Assembly (NCBI GenBank): GCA_023421505.1
Contig: JAEZTJ010000081.1
Coordinates: forward strand, 62,001-126,000
From: Bacillota bacterium
GTDB taxonomy: Bacteria > Bacillota > Clostridia > Lachnospirales > Lachnospiraceae
Length of the DNA: 64,000 nucleotides
Reading direction: 5' to 3'
Shown one piece after another: positions 32,864-41,321 of this stretch. Under the pieces are notes generated by a model. The model searched no databases. It was given only the letters and a program-made list of their open reading frames with translations, and was not told where the DNA came from. Made by a program: the position numbers and the translations under genes. Each line of letters begins with the position of its first letter. Within the stretch, counting starts at the first letter, position 1.

Positions 32864-33883
32864 CTAATCATTATTTAAATGTCCTTTTAAACTGTTATAG
32901 GCTTCATAAGCAGCCTTCGGTTTGCCAAGATTTAAGATCTGATTATACATACCAGGAGATTCCTTACGCACAACCTCTAATTTATCAAGAGTGTCCGAAT
33001 AATCAGCGGTAAGGCTGTTATAAGCGTTACAGAAGGCTTCGTTATTACGCTGCATTATGAAGTCTGTAAAAGCTGTTCTTGTGATGGGCTGTGAGGTATG
33101 CGGCTTACTATAATGAACCATTACTCTTTTTCCCTGGACAGAATACTCATCCTCTTTATAACCAGCGTTAACGAGTGCATTCACAAAGGAATAAGCCATA
33201 CGCCTGTCATATAAATCCAACATAATATCCATGGATAAATCTGAAGGCTTGGAAAATTCACCTAATTTAAAACCGGTCAGCCACCAGTGATAGCCGCTTC
33301 TGGTAAAAAGTAAATTTCCTTTTTTGCGAAAGGCAAAGGACATATTAATACAATCTTCATCCCTTACGCAGCGATAGAAGGTACCAGTAAAAATACCCGG
33401 TATATTTAAATTAGAGGTATCAGTATAATAGATGCCGACTTCTCCGCCGGTATTCATACCATATTGACCCTTCCAGAACTCAATCAACCATTTACGGCCG
33501 TTATATTCAAACGTAATTGGTTCACAATCTATAATCATACTTAGTGCAGCACTGGCTTCATCATATAACCTGCAATATCCTAGTTCTCGCTGCCACGGAT
33601 ACATAAGAGAATAAAAGATATCCTGATAGGGTTCATAGGCAAAGCCAAAGGGCTTCAGCTCTTGATTCAATTCTTCAATACGTTCCGGAATGTTACCCAC
33701 GATGTCCGCTACAGGGCGTTGAACATGATTTTTGCTTTTTTTCTTTAATTTAAAGGTGTATAGAAAACCTACGATTAAAAGCAGGAAAAATCCAATTATG
33801 GTTAAAATCAATATATTTTCTGTAATAAAAGTAACCAAGGCGATAGCTGCCAAATTAAGATTTGATAAGGTAAGGTTTAACAT
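32864..33883 (-). CDS. DUF4474 domain protein, one TM segment
   Basis: ATG 33883 (MLNLTLSN) has AAAGGAG eight bases upstream; an earlier in-frame ATG at 33976 lacks one. One membrane helix at about residues 20-40 is followed by a basic stop-transfer (KLKKKSKN) and a cytoplasmic DUF4474 domain with PWQRELGYCRLYDEAS, YNGRKWLIEFWKGQYG and GEVGIYYT. The domain's function is unknown. Follows closely after the phosphoesterase in the same direction but is read first, so they may be co-transcribed. Confidence 0.82.
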   Translation of the reverse strand: MLNLTLSNLNLAAIALVTFITENILILTIIGFFLLLIVGFLYTFKLKKKSKNHVQRPVADIVGNIPERIEELNQELKPFGFAYEPYQDIFYSLMYPWQRELGYCRLYDEASAALSMIIDCEPITFEYNGRKWLIEFWKGQYGMNTGGEVGIYYTDTSNLNIPGIFTGTFYRCVRDEDCINMSFAFRKKGNLLFTRSGYHWWLTGFKLGEFSKPSDLSMDIMLDLYDRRMAYSFVNALVNAGYKEDEYSVQGKRVMVHYSKPHTSQPITRTAFTDFIMQRNNEAFCNAYNSLTADYSDTLDKLEVVRKESPGMYNQILNLGKPKAAYEAYNSLKGHLNND

Positions 33884-34007
33884 AAAATCAGCTCCTTTCA
33901 TTATGTTATATATCATAATATTCGTAATGCCCTGCGGTTGTTCAGAAAAATGGCAAGGATACGAACGAAACTTCATTTTAATTTATTAGATTAATTTGGC
34001 TAAGTTA

Positions 34008-34035
34008 TTGACATATGCAAATAATAAGCTATAAT
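34008..34035 (+). promoter_or_regulatory. Promoter of the Mrp gene
   Basis: Perfect TTGACA and TATAAT, 16 bases apart, 58 bases upstream of the start codon. Confidence 0.75.
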
Positions 34036-34092
34036 AAAGGTCGCTGGAACTTCGTTAAAAATAATAATTAATTTATATAAAGGAGTAGTAAA

Positions 34093-34917
34093 ATGAGTGA
34101 TTGTAATAGCAACTGTGAAAGCTGCAGCTCAAGCTGCGCAGATAGAAAAACGGCTCAGAACGATTTTACTGTTCAGCCGCATGAATTAAGTAAGATAAAG
34201 AAAGTAATCGGTATAGTGAGCGGTAAAGGCGGGGTGGGAAAATCCATGGTAACCTCCCTTTTAGCTGTAACCATGAAGCGCAGAGGCTTTCATACCGCAA
34301 TATTAGATGCAGATATTACGGGGCCATCCATTCCGAAGGCCTTCGGACTAAAGGAGAAGGCGAAAGGTAATGAGATGGGATTATTTCCGGTAAAAAGTAA
34401 TACTGGAATTGATGTTATGTCGATAAACCTATTATTGGAAAATGATACCGATCCGGTTGTGTGGAGAGGACCGATTATTGCCGGAACTGTAAAACAATTC
34501 TGGTCAGAGGTCATCTGGAATGACGTTGACTATATGTTTGTGGATATGCCTCCGGGTACGGGTGATGTTCCCTTAACTGTATTCCAGTCTCTTCCACTGG
34601 ATGGAATCATTATTGTAACTTCCCCACAGGAGTTGGTATCCATGATCGTAGGAAAAGCAGTAAAAATGGCTAAAATGATGCAGGTTCCTATTCTTGGAGT
34701 GGTGGAGAATATGTCCTATTTCGTTTGTCCGGATTGTAATAAGGAATATCAGATTTTTGGTGACAGTCATATCGAAGAGATAGCGAAGAAATATGAGATT
34801 CAAACCTTTGCACGACTTCCGATTAATCCTAAATTGGCAGCAGCCTGTGATAAAGGAATGATTGAACTGTTTGAGGGTGATTGGCTGGACGCCATAGCTG
34901 ATAAGATAGAAAAGTAA
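34093..34917 (+). CDS. Mrp/NBP35-type iron-sulfur carrier ATPase
   Basis: P-loop SGKGGVGKS with deviant Walker A, a DADITGPSIP switch, and a C-terminal CPDC pair that binds the bridging cluster. The N-terminus MSDCNSNCESCSSSC has four close Cys (4, 8, 11, 15), like the extra ferredoxin-type site of NBP35 proteins. It loads Fe-S clusters onto target proteins. AAAGGAG precedes ATG. Monocistronic, with a good promoter and a following terminator. Confidence 0.93.
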   Translation: MSDCNSNCESCSSSCADRKTAQNDFTVQPHELSKIKKVIGIVSGKGGVGKSMVTSLLAVTMKRRGFHTAILDADITGPSIPKAFGLKEKAKGNEMGLFPVKSNTGIDVMSINLLLENDTDPVVWRGPIIAGTVKQFWSEVIWNDVDYMFVDMPPGTGDVPLTVFQSLPLDGIIIVTSPQELVSMIVGKAVKMAKMMQVPILGVVENMSYFVCPDCNKEYQIFGDSHIEEIAKKYEIQTFARLPINPKLAAACDKGMIELFEGDWLDAIADKIEK

Positions 34918-34935
34918 TGTTAGATTAATTTAAAT

Positions 34936-35003
34936 AAGGATGTCTCTAAAGGTAACCCTGATACGAAATTATATCAGATATATACTTTTAGAAACATCCT
35001 TTT
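34936..35003. terminator. Bidirectional terminator with AGGATGTCTC-type ends
   Basis: AAGGATGTCTCTAAA pairs with TTTAGAAACATCCTT (one mismatch), with an inner CTGAT/ATCAG stem. It lies between the convergent Mrp and ApbE genes. Its ends resemble those of the hairpin at 45744-45857. Confidence 0.75.
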
Positions 35004-35018
35004 ATTACTTCGTAAAGC

Positions 35019-36095
35019 TTATTGCTTCGTAAAGTTTATTTCTTCCTGAAAGCCCTTGGAATAATGCATTTCATAATCTGAGGTTATGAATACAGCATAG
35101 GTATTTTGAAGGCTTTCAATTAACTTAAGGCCATTTTCCAGTCCAAGCGCAAAGCAGGAGGTGCTTAATCCATCACCGTCTACGGATTTTTTTGAAAGGA
35201 TTGTTACGGATATTAAGTCATTATCATAGGGATATCCGGTTTTGGGATTCAGAATATGATGATAAAGTACTTTATCTGCTGTAAAAAATCGTTCATAAAT
35301 ACCAGAGGATACGATGGATAAGTCATTGATCTCCATCATCCCAACCAGCTCATTACGATCTGCAAAGGGCTTTTGAATACCAACACGAAACGCAGAGCCA
35401 TCAGGCTTCTTACCGACACAAAGTACATTACCTCCCAGATTAATCAGGGCACTTTTTACACCCGCGGATAGTAAATATTCCTTAACTTTATCAGCGATAT
35501 ATCCCTTTGCGATTGCACCAAGATCTAATCGCACGTCTGTCTTATCAAAACGTATATTATTCTTAGCTAGATGAATAAATTCATAGTTTACAGAGGATAG
35601 GGCAGCCTTTATAGCTGTAGGTGCAGGAACAGATGGCTCTAAGGAGGTAAAATTCCATAGGGAGGTCAAGGGTTCAACTGAGATATCAAAGGCACCTTTG
35701 CTTATCTTACTATAATGAAGACCGTTACGAAGAACTTCCGATAATTCCTTGGAGATATGAAATAGATCACCGTCATGCGGGGCAGTCCGGTTATTAATTT
35801 TATAAAGCTCACTACTCTTAGCAGTACGCGAACAGATATTCTCATATTTTTGTATCAACTGAAAGCATTCCTCTAAAATTGCTTCCTCTTGTTTATCGTA
35901 GATATTGACCGTAACCTCAGTATTAAGTAGGAAACCCGATTTAGATATATACAGAGGCGATGAGGAATCAGCAGCACTGTCTGATACGGAGTTACTGCAG
36001 CCGGCAAACATAGAAAAATATAAGAAACCGAAAATAATCAACAGGATAATTAATATCTGATTTATGCTTAATAAATTTTTTTTATATTGTACCAT
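35019..36095 (-). CDS. apbE: FAD:protein FMN transferase (ApbE) lipoprotein
   Basis: Lipobox FAGC with Cys33 after a long hydrophobic stretch. ApbE domain: VDISVEPLT-like start (FDISVEPLTSLW), LDLGAIAKGYIADKV, ALINLGGNVLCVG, and HILNPKTGYPYDNDLISVT with the metal-binding residues. It attaches FMN covalently to extracytoplasmic flavoproteins of the Rnf/Nqr/FMN-binding type. It reads leftward, divergent from the NusG-II gene, a common genomic companion in Clostridia. 358 residues, full length. Confidence 0.93.
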   Translation of the reverse strand: MVQYKKNLLSINQILIILLIIFGFLYFSMFAGCSNSVSDSAADSSSPLYISKSGFLLNTEVTVNIYDKQEEAILEECFQLIQKYENICSRTAKSSELYKINNRTAPHDGDLFHISKELSEVLRNGLHYSKISKGAFDISVEPLTSLWNFTSLEPSVPAPTAIKAALSSVNYEFIHLAKNNIRFDKTDVRLDLGAIAKGYIADKVKEYLLSAGVKSALINLGGNVLCVGKKPDGSAFRVGIQKPFADRNELVGMMEINDLSIVSSGIYERFFTADKVLYHHILNPKTGYPYDNDLISVTILSKKSVDGDGLSTSCFALGLENGLKLIESLQNTYAVFITSDYEMHYSKGFQEEINFTKQ

Positions 36096-36517
36096 AAATA
36101 CTCCTGATTAGTTTTAATATAATGATAGCTCATAAATTTAGGAATAAGGATTGTTACTACGGAACTTATTTACCATATCTTTAGGTTAGGCAATTGCGAA
36201 ACTCAGTAATTGTAAGTTTTGTATATGCTGTGTATACAATTAATTAAACTATATAGTATCATAATATCTATTTTCTTTAGTAAAGAATGGAGTTATTATC
36301 TATTGATAATAATAATGCGAATTTGTCAGCTTTACGGGTTATTCTGATTGATTTTTGGCTGTTTTATTCAGAAATCCTGTAAGAAGAGAAAATAATTTAA
36401 AAGAACTTAATTGAAAATATTGGATGACTAACAACCTTGACATAATAGAAAAAGACGATTACCATGATTCATGGATAGGAAATAAGGACAGCGATTTGTA
36501 TGGCGGAGGTGTTATAG
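36096..36517. other. Divergent gap between apbE and the NusG-II gene
   Basis: About 420 bases. It holds the deleted MITE-like element at 36186-36257 and otherwise AT-rich sequence. A short segment TTGACATAATAGAAA (36439-36453) resembles a -35 box but lacks a clear -10. Confidence 0.4.
36186..36257. repeat. MITE-like element, internally deleted copy
   Basis: Starts TTAGGCAATTGCGAAACTC, like the reversed right end of the 55023-55166 copy, continues AATTGTAAGTTTTG and TATGCTGTGTATACAATTAA, and ends AAACTATATAGT as in the 58881 copy. The middle third of the full element is missing. Confidence 0.6.
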
Positions 36518-36883
36518 ATAAAAAGGAATGATTTTATATTAATTGGTTTAGTGGTAATTATCTGTCTGGGAGTATTTATATATATGAATATGAACAAAAA
36601 GGAAGGCAGCAAATTAGTTATCACTATGGATGGAGAAGTATATGATACAATTGATTTAAATAAAGATACTGTATTTACTGTAAAAGAAAAGAATGGGGCC
36701 TTTAATACCTTTGAAATAAAGGATGGATATGTTAAGATGCTGAAAGCCAGCTGCCCGGACAAGCTTTGTGTTCATCAGAGGGGTATTCATTATAACCATG
36801 AGACAATTGTATGCCTGCCTAATAAAGTTGTATTAGAAATAGTTGGCGGAGAGGAAAATGAGGTAGACATGATAGCTGACTGA
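36518..36883 (+). CDS. NusG domain II (NusG_II) membrane-anchored small protein
   Basis: About 120 residues: one N-terminal membrane helix (IKRNDFILIGLVVIICLGVF), then a NusG-II beta domain with EVYDTIDLNKD, a CPDKLCVHQG-like Cys pair (ASCPDKLCVHQR) and TIVCLPNKVVLEI. Family members are found next to ApbE and Rnf-related genes; function unknown. The start is odd: the ribosome site GGAGGTG (36504) points to ATA at 36518, while the first standard codon, GTG 36551, has no site and cuts the helix. I list the ATA start with caution. Confidence 0.75.
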   Translation: MKRNDFILIGLVVIICLGVFIYMNMNKKEGSKLVITMDGEVYDTIDLNKDTVFTVKEKNGAFNTFEIKDGYVKMLKASCPDKLCVHQRGIHYNHETIVCLPNKVVLEIVGGEENEVDMIAD

Positions 36884-36963
36884 TATTTATATTCTGCACT
36901 TGATTCGGCTGGCCGATTGGGAAAGTTAAAAAATCAAATTACTATTAGAAGAGGGATAAGCAG

Positions 36964-37536
36964 ATGGCTAAATTATATTTTAAGTATGGGGTAATGGGCA
37001 GCTCTAAGACGGCGCAGGCATTAATTACAAAGTTTAATTATGAAGAGCGGGGAATGAAGGTCTGGTTGATTAAGCCGCAGACTGACAGCAGAAGCAATGA
37101 CGGTCTGATCGAATCCCGGGCAGGATTGTCTGCTATGGCATATGTTTTACCATATACTGAAAATGTGTATGATAGTTTCCAAAGGCTAAAAGAGACGGTA
37201 GATGTTATCATAGTTGACGAATGCCAGTTCATGTCGGAAGCGCAGGTAAATCAATTATCCATGCTTGTCATAGATTATCAGGTTCCTGTACTATGCTTTG
37301 GTTTAAGAGCAGATTTTCGTACTAAAATGTTTCCTGCAAGTAAGAGGCTGATGGAAATTGCAGATTCTATCACTGAGATTAAGACAATCTGCTCTTGTGG
37401 GCGAAAAGCTACAGTAAATGTACGTTTAGATGAGAAGGGACGAATTGTAACCGAGGGAGAACAAATTCTGATTGGTGGAAACGACAGATACACCTCCATG
37501 TGTTATAAGTGTTATATAAAAAAGCAAAAAGAATAA
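36964..37536 (+). CDS. tdk: Thymidine kinase
   Basis: Type II thymidine kinase of 190 residues: P-loop GVMGSSKTAQA, DECQFMS with the catalytic Glu/Walker B, and zinc ligands CSCG and CYKC. It makes dTMP from thymidine in salvage. AGAGGG ribosome site before ATG. It lies 80 bases after the NusG-II gene and ends at a terminator. Confidence 0.95.
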   Translation: MAKLYFKYGVMGSSKTAQALITKFNYEERGMKVWLIKPQTDSRSNDGLIESRAGLSAMAYVLPYTENVYDSFQRLKETVDVIIVDECQFMSEAQVNQLSMLVIDYQVPVLCFGLRADFRTKMFPASKRLMEIADSITEIKTICSCGRKATVNVRLDEKGRIVTEGEQILIGGNDRYTSMCYKCYIKKQKE

Positions 37537-37570
37537 GAATACTTTCACATAAATAATCTTTCATCGTAAC

Positions 37571-37614
37571 GGGGCCGAATATTCTCTTTAGAATAACGGC
37601 CTCTTATTCCTTTT
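37571..37614 (+). terminator. Intrinsic terminator of tdk
   Basis: GGGGCCG...ATATTCT, loop, AGAATAA...CGGCCTC, then TTATTCCTTTT. One G-U pair. Confidence 0.7.
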
Positions 37615-37738
37615 AGAATTATATGCGTATACTCCCTAGCTTAAATTTTCAGGCTATGAGCTGCTATTACAAGGTATCAGTAGCACATGGTATATCTTTG
37701 ACATATCATTGTTATATCAAGATGTTTTGGAGGTCTAC

Positions 37739-38500
37739 ATGGAAAATAGTAGGGTAACCAATAAACCGGGGATAGGTCAGTGCGCGCCTTCCTTTCATGC
37801 AATTTCAACGCAGGGGGAGATTAACTTTCCGGGTGACTATCAGGGAAGATGGGTAGTATTATTTAGCTATCAGGCGGATTTTACTCCGATTTGTACAACA
37901 GAATTAATGATGTTTGCTTATGAAGTGGATGATTTTAAGAAGCTTAACGTACAGTTAATCGGTATATCCTGTGATTCAATTTATACGCACATAGCCTGGC
38001 TGCGCAAGGTGAAGGAGCTTGTATGGAAGGACATGAAGCATATGGAGGTTGATATACCGTTAATTACAGATAGCTCTATGGAAATCACTGGTCAATACGG
38101 TATGCTTTTTCAAGATAGCATTGGTGTACATACTGATAGAACAGTATTCGTTATAGACCCGGAAGGAAAGATAAAAGCATGTCTCACATATCCAACCTCT
38201 GTTGGCCGTAATATTCAGGAGATTAAGAGGCTTGTTATAGCACTGATTAAAACAGAAGCTGATAATGCAGCAACACCCGCAGATTGGGTACCTGGAGAAG
38301 ATGTTATGCTGCTTCCTCCAATCACCTGTTTATCAGCAGCGGAGAGGATAGAAAAAGTAAATGAAAATATGTATTGTCTGGATTGGTTTATCGGTTTTAA
38401 GCAATCGAATAATAATGCAGCTACTGAAGTGACAGAACCGGAAGCGATTCCTTATCCATCATCTTATCCGGTGAGAAGAAGAACGAATTATAGAAGATAG
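37739..38500 (+). CDS. Peroxiredoxin, Prx6/1-Cys-like group
   Basis: ATG 37739 has TTGGAGG five bases upstream; an earlier frame start lacks one. The AhpC/TSA domain has the peroxidatic Cys52 in DFTPICTTE, then CDSIYTHIAWLR, and DRTVFVIDPEGKI. No matching resolving Cys position of 2-Cys Prx is obvious; Cys residues near 198 and 215 remain candidates. It reduces peroxides. The C-terminal 40 residues are Pro/Arg-rich (SSYPVRRRTNYRR) and atypical. Confidence 0.9.
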   Translation: MENSRVTNKPGIGQCAPSFHAISTQGEINFPGDYQGRWVVLFSYQADFTPICTTELMMFAYEVDDFKKLNVQLIGISCDSIYTHIAWLRKVKELVWKDMKHMEVDIPLITDSSMEITGQYGMLFQDSIGVHTDRTVFVIDPEGKIKACLTYPTSVGRNIQEIKRLVIALIKTEADNAATPADWVPGEDVMLLPPITCLSAAERIEKVNENMYCLDWFIGFKQSNNNAATEVTEPEAIPYPSSYPVRRRTNYRR

Positions 38501-38600
38501 GGATTTTTGTTAACAGATAAAAAAATATATTGTGTATGGAATTTCTAATTAATATGTAGTATGATTATTTTATTTTCCAATATCATGATAAAACGAAAAG

Positions 38601-38745
38601 GCAAATCTAAAACCAAGCATAATCAAAAAGCAAATATAAAAGCAAATATAAAAGTAATATAAAGGCAAATATAAAGGCAAATATAAAGGCAAATATATAA
38701 CCAAATAAAAAGCAATATAAAAGCAAATATAATACAAAGCCTTTT
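38601..38745. repeat. AT-rich minisatellite, unit GCAAATATAAAR
   Basis: Around ten imperfect copies of a 12-base unit (GCAAATATAAAG/A) with shortened units such as AGTAATATAAAG. It fills the gap between the peroxiredoxin gene and the GtrA gene. Likely polymorphic in length by replication slippage. Confidence 0.8.
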
Positions 38746-38768
38746 CAATTGAAGAATAAACTATATGT

Positions 38769-39257
38769 ATGATACAAAATTTAGTCATAAAATACGTAGG
38801 AAAGCGAAGTAGACTTGATATGAAAGATTCAAAAAATAAAATTATTTTATCACCCTTAATCCGTTATATCCTTATTTCCATTTTGGTATGTTTTATTGAT
38901 ACTACGATTGTTTGGAGCCTATATAGAGGAATACATATCAATCTGGTTACAGCAAATTCGGCCGGAGTAATAACTGGATTTATTATCCATTACTGCCTGT
39001 CATCAAAAACTGTATTTGCTACGAAGCTGGGTATAAAAGGCTTTTCTATATATTTTGGAACTTTTTTATTTGGCCTTATCATGGCGGATTGGCTGATCTA
39101 TTCAGGAGAGCACTTTATATTTAATAAACTAAGTGAGGATGTTGGCTTTTTATGCAGTAAAGGTATGTCCGTTTTTATTCCATTTTTCATTCTTTATTTT
39201 ATACGAAAAAGTCTTTTTGATTTGTTCACGAAGGAAGAATTGCAGCCGGATAAATAA
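38769..39257 (+). CDS. GtrA-like membrane protein
   Basis: About 145-162 residues, four hydrophobic helices, with the GtrA pattern IRYILISILVCFIDTTIVW, VITGFIIHYCLSSKTVF (basic residue before VF) and a last helix ending YFIRKSLF. GtrA proteins take part in transfer of lipid-linked sugars across the membrane for wall glycan decoration. No good ribosome site is seen at ATG 38769 or ATG 38820; the latter gives a typical N-terminus. The start lies just after the minisatellite, so repeat length may affect expression. Confidence 0.78.
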   Translation: MIQNLVIKYVGKRSRLDMKDSKNKIILSPLIRYILISILVCFIDTTIVWSLYRGIHINLVTANSAGVITGFIIHYCLSSKTVFATKLGIKGFSIYFGTFLFGLIMADWLIYSGEHFIFNKLSEDVGFLCSKGMSVFIPFFILYFIRKSLFDLFTKEELQPDK

Positions 39258-39380
39258 GAGTTGAAATCAAACTGGATAGAAGCGATCTTAATATAAAGTT
39301 GACCGAAAGATTACCATAAAACAGAAATGAAAGAACTGTTGTTATCGATTTTTTGATTAAAACACAGAATGGGGATTAAA

Positions 39381-40310
39381 ATGAGTGAAAATACAAGAAA
39401 TATAGCTGCGAAGATAGCATTATTCGCAGCAGCGTTAATATGGGGAAGCTCTTTTCTTATTGTTAAGAATTCGATGGATGTTATGCAGCCGCATGTCTTA
39501 CTGGCACTTCGTTTTACCATCGGATGTCTGCTGTTGTCAGCTATTTTTTGCAAGAGGCTTAAGGGATTAAATAAAGATTATTTTATAAAGGGTGGAATTA
39601 TCGGACTTTTTCTTTTTGGCGGATACAGTCTGCAGACGATAGGAATTACAGATACTACGCCGGGTAAAAATGCATTCTTAACAGCGATTTATTGTGTTAT
39701 AGTACCATTTTTATTCTGGGCAGTGGATAAGAAGAAGCCGGATAAATTTAATATTATAGCTGCCTTTACCAGTATTATTGGAATAGGCCTGGTCTCATTT
39801 GACGGGGATTTTATGATAAGACGGGGAGATGCTTTTACTATATTAGGTGGTATTGTCTATGCCGGGCATCTGGTTACGATTGCCAAGTTTGGAGCGAAAA
39901 AGGACCCTATACTGCTTACTATCCTGCAATTTGGCTATGCGGCAATATTTTCTTGGATCTTGGCATTGATATATCATGATTTCCCTAGTAAGTGGAGTGC
40001 ACAGACGATTTCAGGATTACTATATCTAGCTGTATTTGCTACAGCAGTTGCCTTATTATTTCAAAATATCGGACAAAAATATACTAAACCGGCTCCCGCA
40101 GCAATCATATTAAGTCTTGAATCAGTTTTTGGCGTTTTGTTTTCAGTGATCTTCTATCATGAAAACCTTACCCTTAAACTGGTTATAGGCTTTACCCTGA
40201 TCTTTATTGCTGTTGTAATTTCTGAAACAAAGTTAAGCTTTTTATTTCGTAATAAGCATACGACTACTAAAATGATTAAAAGGATAATTGATAACTTATT
40301 TGTCCTATGA
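39381..40310 (+). CDS. EamA/DMT-family transporter
   Basis: About 310 residues with ten hydrophobic helices in two EamA halves: ALIWGSSFLIVKNSMD begins the first and TFTILGGIVYAGHLV-like sequence the second; ALLFQNIGQKYTKPAPAAIILSLE is the conserved second-half signature. Probably exports metabolites or amino acids; substrate unknown. ATG 39381 preferred, ATG 39369 possible. The next gene is Rrf2, 46 bases on. Confidence 0.88.
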   Translation: MSENTRNIAAKIALFAAALIWGSSFLIVKNSMDVMQPHVLLALRFTIGCLLLSAIFCKRLKGLNKDYFIKGGIIGLFLFGGYSLQTIGITDTTPGKNAFLTAIYCVIVPFLFWAVDKKKPDKFNIIAAFTSIIGIGLVSFDGDFMIRRGDAFTILGGIVYAGHLVTIAKFGAKKDPILLTILQFGYAAIFSWILALIYHDFPSKWSAQTISGLLYLAVFATAVALLFQNIGQKYTKPAPAAIILSLESVFGVLFSVIFYHENLTLKLVIGFTLIFIAVVISETKLSFLFRNKHTTTKMIKRIIDNLFVL

Positions 40311-40356
40311 TATGATAGGGATATATTTTCGGTAGTACGAAGGAGGAGATTATGGC

Positions 40357-40794
40357 ATGAAGATTTCAACAAAGGGAAGATATGCTTTGCGGCTTATGCT
40401 GCAGCTTGCACTAGATAATACAGGGGAATATATTACTATTAAATCAATAGCAGGGAAACAGAATATATCAGAGAAATATTTGGAGCAGATTATCTCTTTA
40501 CTCAATCGTGCAGGCTATGTAAAAAGTGTTCGTGGTGCCCAGGGCGGATATAAATTAACCAAGGATCCTACTGAATATACGGTAGGTATGATATTAAGGC
40601 TTACAGAAGGAAATCTAGCGCCTGTTGATTGTCTGGAGGCAAATACCAATGAATGCGACCGTAGTGATGATTGCGTAACCAGAGAGGTTTGGAATGAATT
40701 GTATGATGCGATCAAATCAGTAGTGGACCGAATTACACTTCAGGATTTACTTGACAAACAAAGAAAAAAGTTTCCGGGTGATTTTTCTATTTAG
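40357..40794 (+). CDS. Rrf2-family transcription regulator
   Basis: 145 residues. Winged helix MKISTKGRYALRLMLQLA, GYVKSVRGAQGGYKL wing, and a loop with three Cys (CLEANTNECDRSDDCV) in the place where IscR-type proteins hold a 2Fe-2S cluster. It could sense Fe-S or cysteine status, like IscR or CymR. Sulfhydrylase and cysteine synthase genes lie 3 kb downstream, past the ars genes, so they are possible targets. AAGGAGGAG precedes ATG. Confidence 0.9.
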   Translation: MKISTKGRYALRLMLQLALDNTGEYITIKSIAGKQNISEKYLEQIISLLNRAGYVKSVRGAQGGYKLTKDPTEYTVGMILRLTEGNLAPVDCLEANTNECDRSDDCVTREVWNELYDAIKSVVDRITLQDLLDKQRKKFPGDFSI

Positions 40795-40817
40795 AAGCTA
40801 ATTAGATTTTCTTAATT

Positions 40818-40854
40818 GGTGTTTTGCAATAGCATTGCAAAGCACCTTTATTTT
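40818..40854 (+). terminator. Intrinsic terminator after Rrf2 gene
   Basis: GGTGTTTTGCAA, loop TAGCA, TTGCAAAGCACC, then TTTATTTTAT. One mismatch. Confidence 0.8.
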
Positions 40855-40858
40855 ATAA

Positions 40859-40907
40859 TTGACATATTGACGTATTTCGATTAATAAAATATAATATAAC
40901 ATATTGA
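40859..40907 (+). promoter_or_regulatory. ars promoter with candidate ArsR sites
   Basis: TTGACG (40867), 17 bases, TATAAT (40890). Two 9-bp direct repeats ACATATTGA at 40862-40870 and 40899-40907 flank the -10/-35 core and are candidate binding sites for the ArsR protein encoded 25 bases downstream. Confidence 0.6.
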
Positions 40908-40931
40908 TAAAAATAGATATGAGGTGAGAAA

Positions 40932-41246
40932 GTGTTAATTAATGAATACGAGAAGAATGCAAAAGTATTTAAGGCATTCTGTGATGAAAATCGTCTCATG
41001 ATTCTTGAATTACTCCAGACCGGTGAAAAATGTGCTTGTAAGCTACTTGCGGATTTGAAGATTGGTCAATCCACATTATCCCACCATATGAAGATTTTAT
41101 GTGACTCTGGCGTTGTAACTGCAAGAAAAGACGGAAAATGGATGCATTATACTATCAGTGCGGAAGGCAGTTCCTATGCGAAAGAACTTCTTCATAAAAT
41201 TACTGAAATATCTAATGTAGCTAACCATTATAGTTGTTGTAATTAA
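40932..41246 (+). CDS. arsR: ArsR/SmtB-family repressor, arsenite type
   Basis: 104 residues, GTG start after GAGGTGAG. Winged helix with CKLLADLKIGQSTLSHHMKI. The recognition-adjacent helix carries Cys34 and Cys36 (EKCACKLL), the ELCVCDL-like As(III)/Sb(III) site, and the C-terminus has a further Cys pair. It would release the promoter on binding arsenite. First gene of the ars-type operon; a small hairpin (41245-41265) follows its stop codon. Confidence 0.92.
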   Translation: MLINEYEKNAKVFKAFCDENRLMILELLQTGEKCACKLLADLKIGQSTLSHHMKILCDSGVVTARKDGKWMHYTISAEGSSYAKELLHKITEISNVANHYSCCN

Positions 41247-41265
41247 GCCATCAGAATGATGGCTT
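41245..41265 (+). other. Intercistronic hairpin after arsR
   Basis: AAGCCATC, loop AGAAT, GATGGCTT, overlapping the arsR stop. No T run, so probably a processing or stability element that lowers or protects one part of the mRNA. Confidence 0.5.
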
Positions 41266-41321
41266 ATACATAGTACGATATATCGACAGTTTTAGATTTA
41301 TCGATTGGAAAGGGAGAGTTT

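Noticed and set aside
38601..38745. CRISPR-like array
   Set aside because: Units are 12 bases, imperfect and without spacers; this is a minisatellite. No CRISPR array or cas gene was found anywhere in the window.
38570..38788. Minus-strand frame with repeated LPLY residues
   Set aside because: It is a translation of the 12-base minisatellite; no ribosome site or family likeness.
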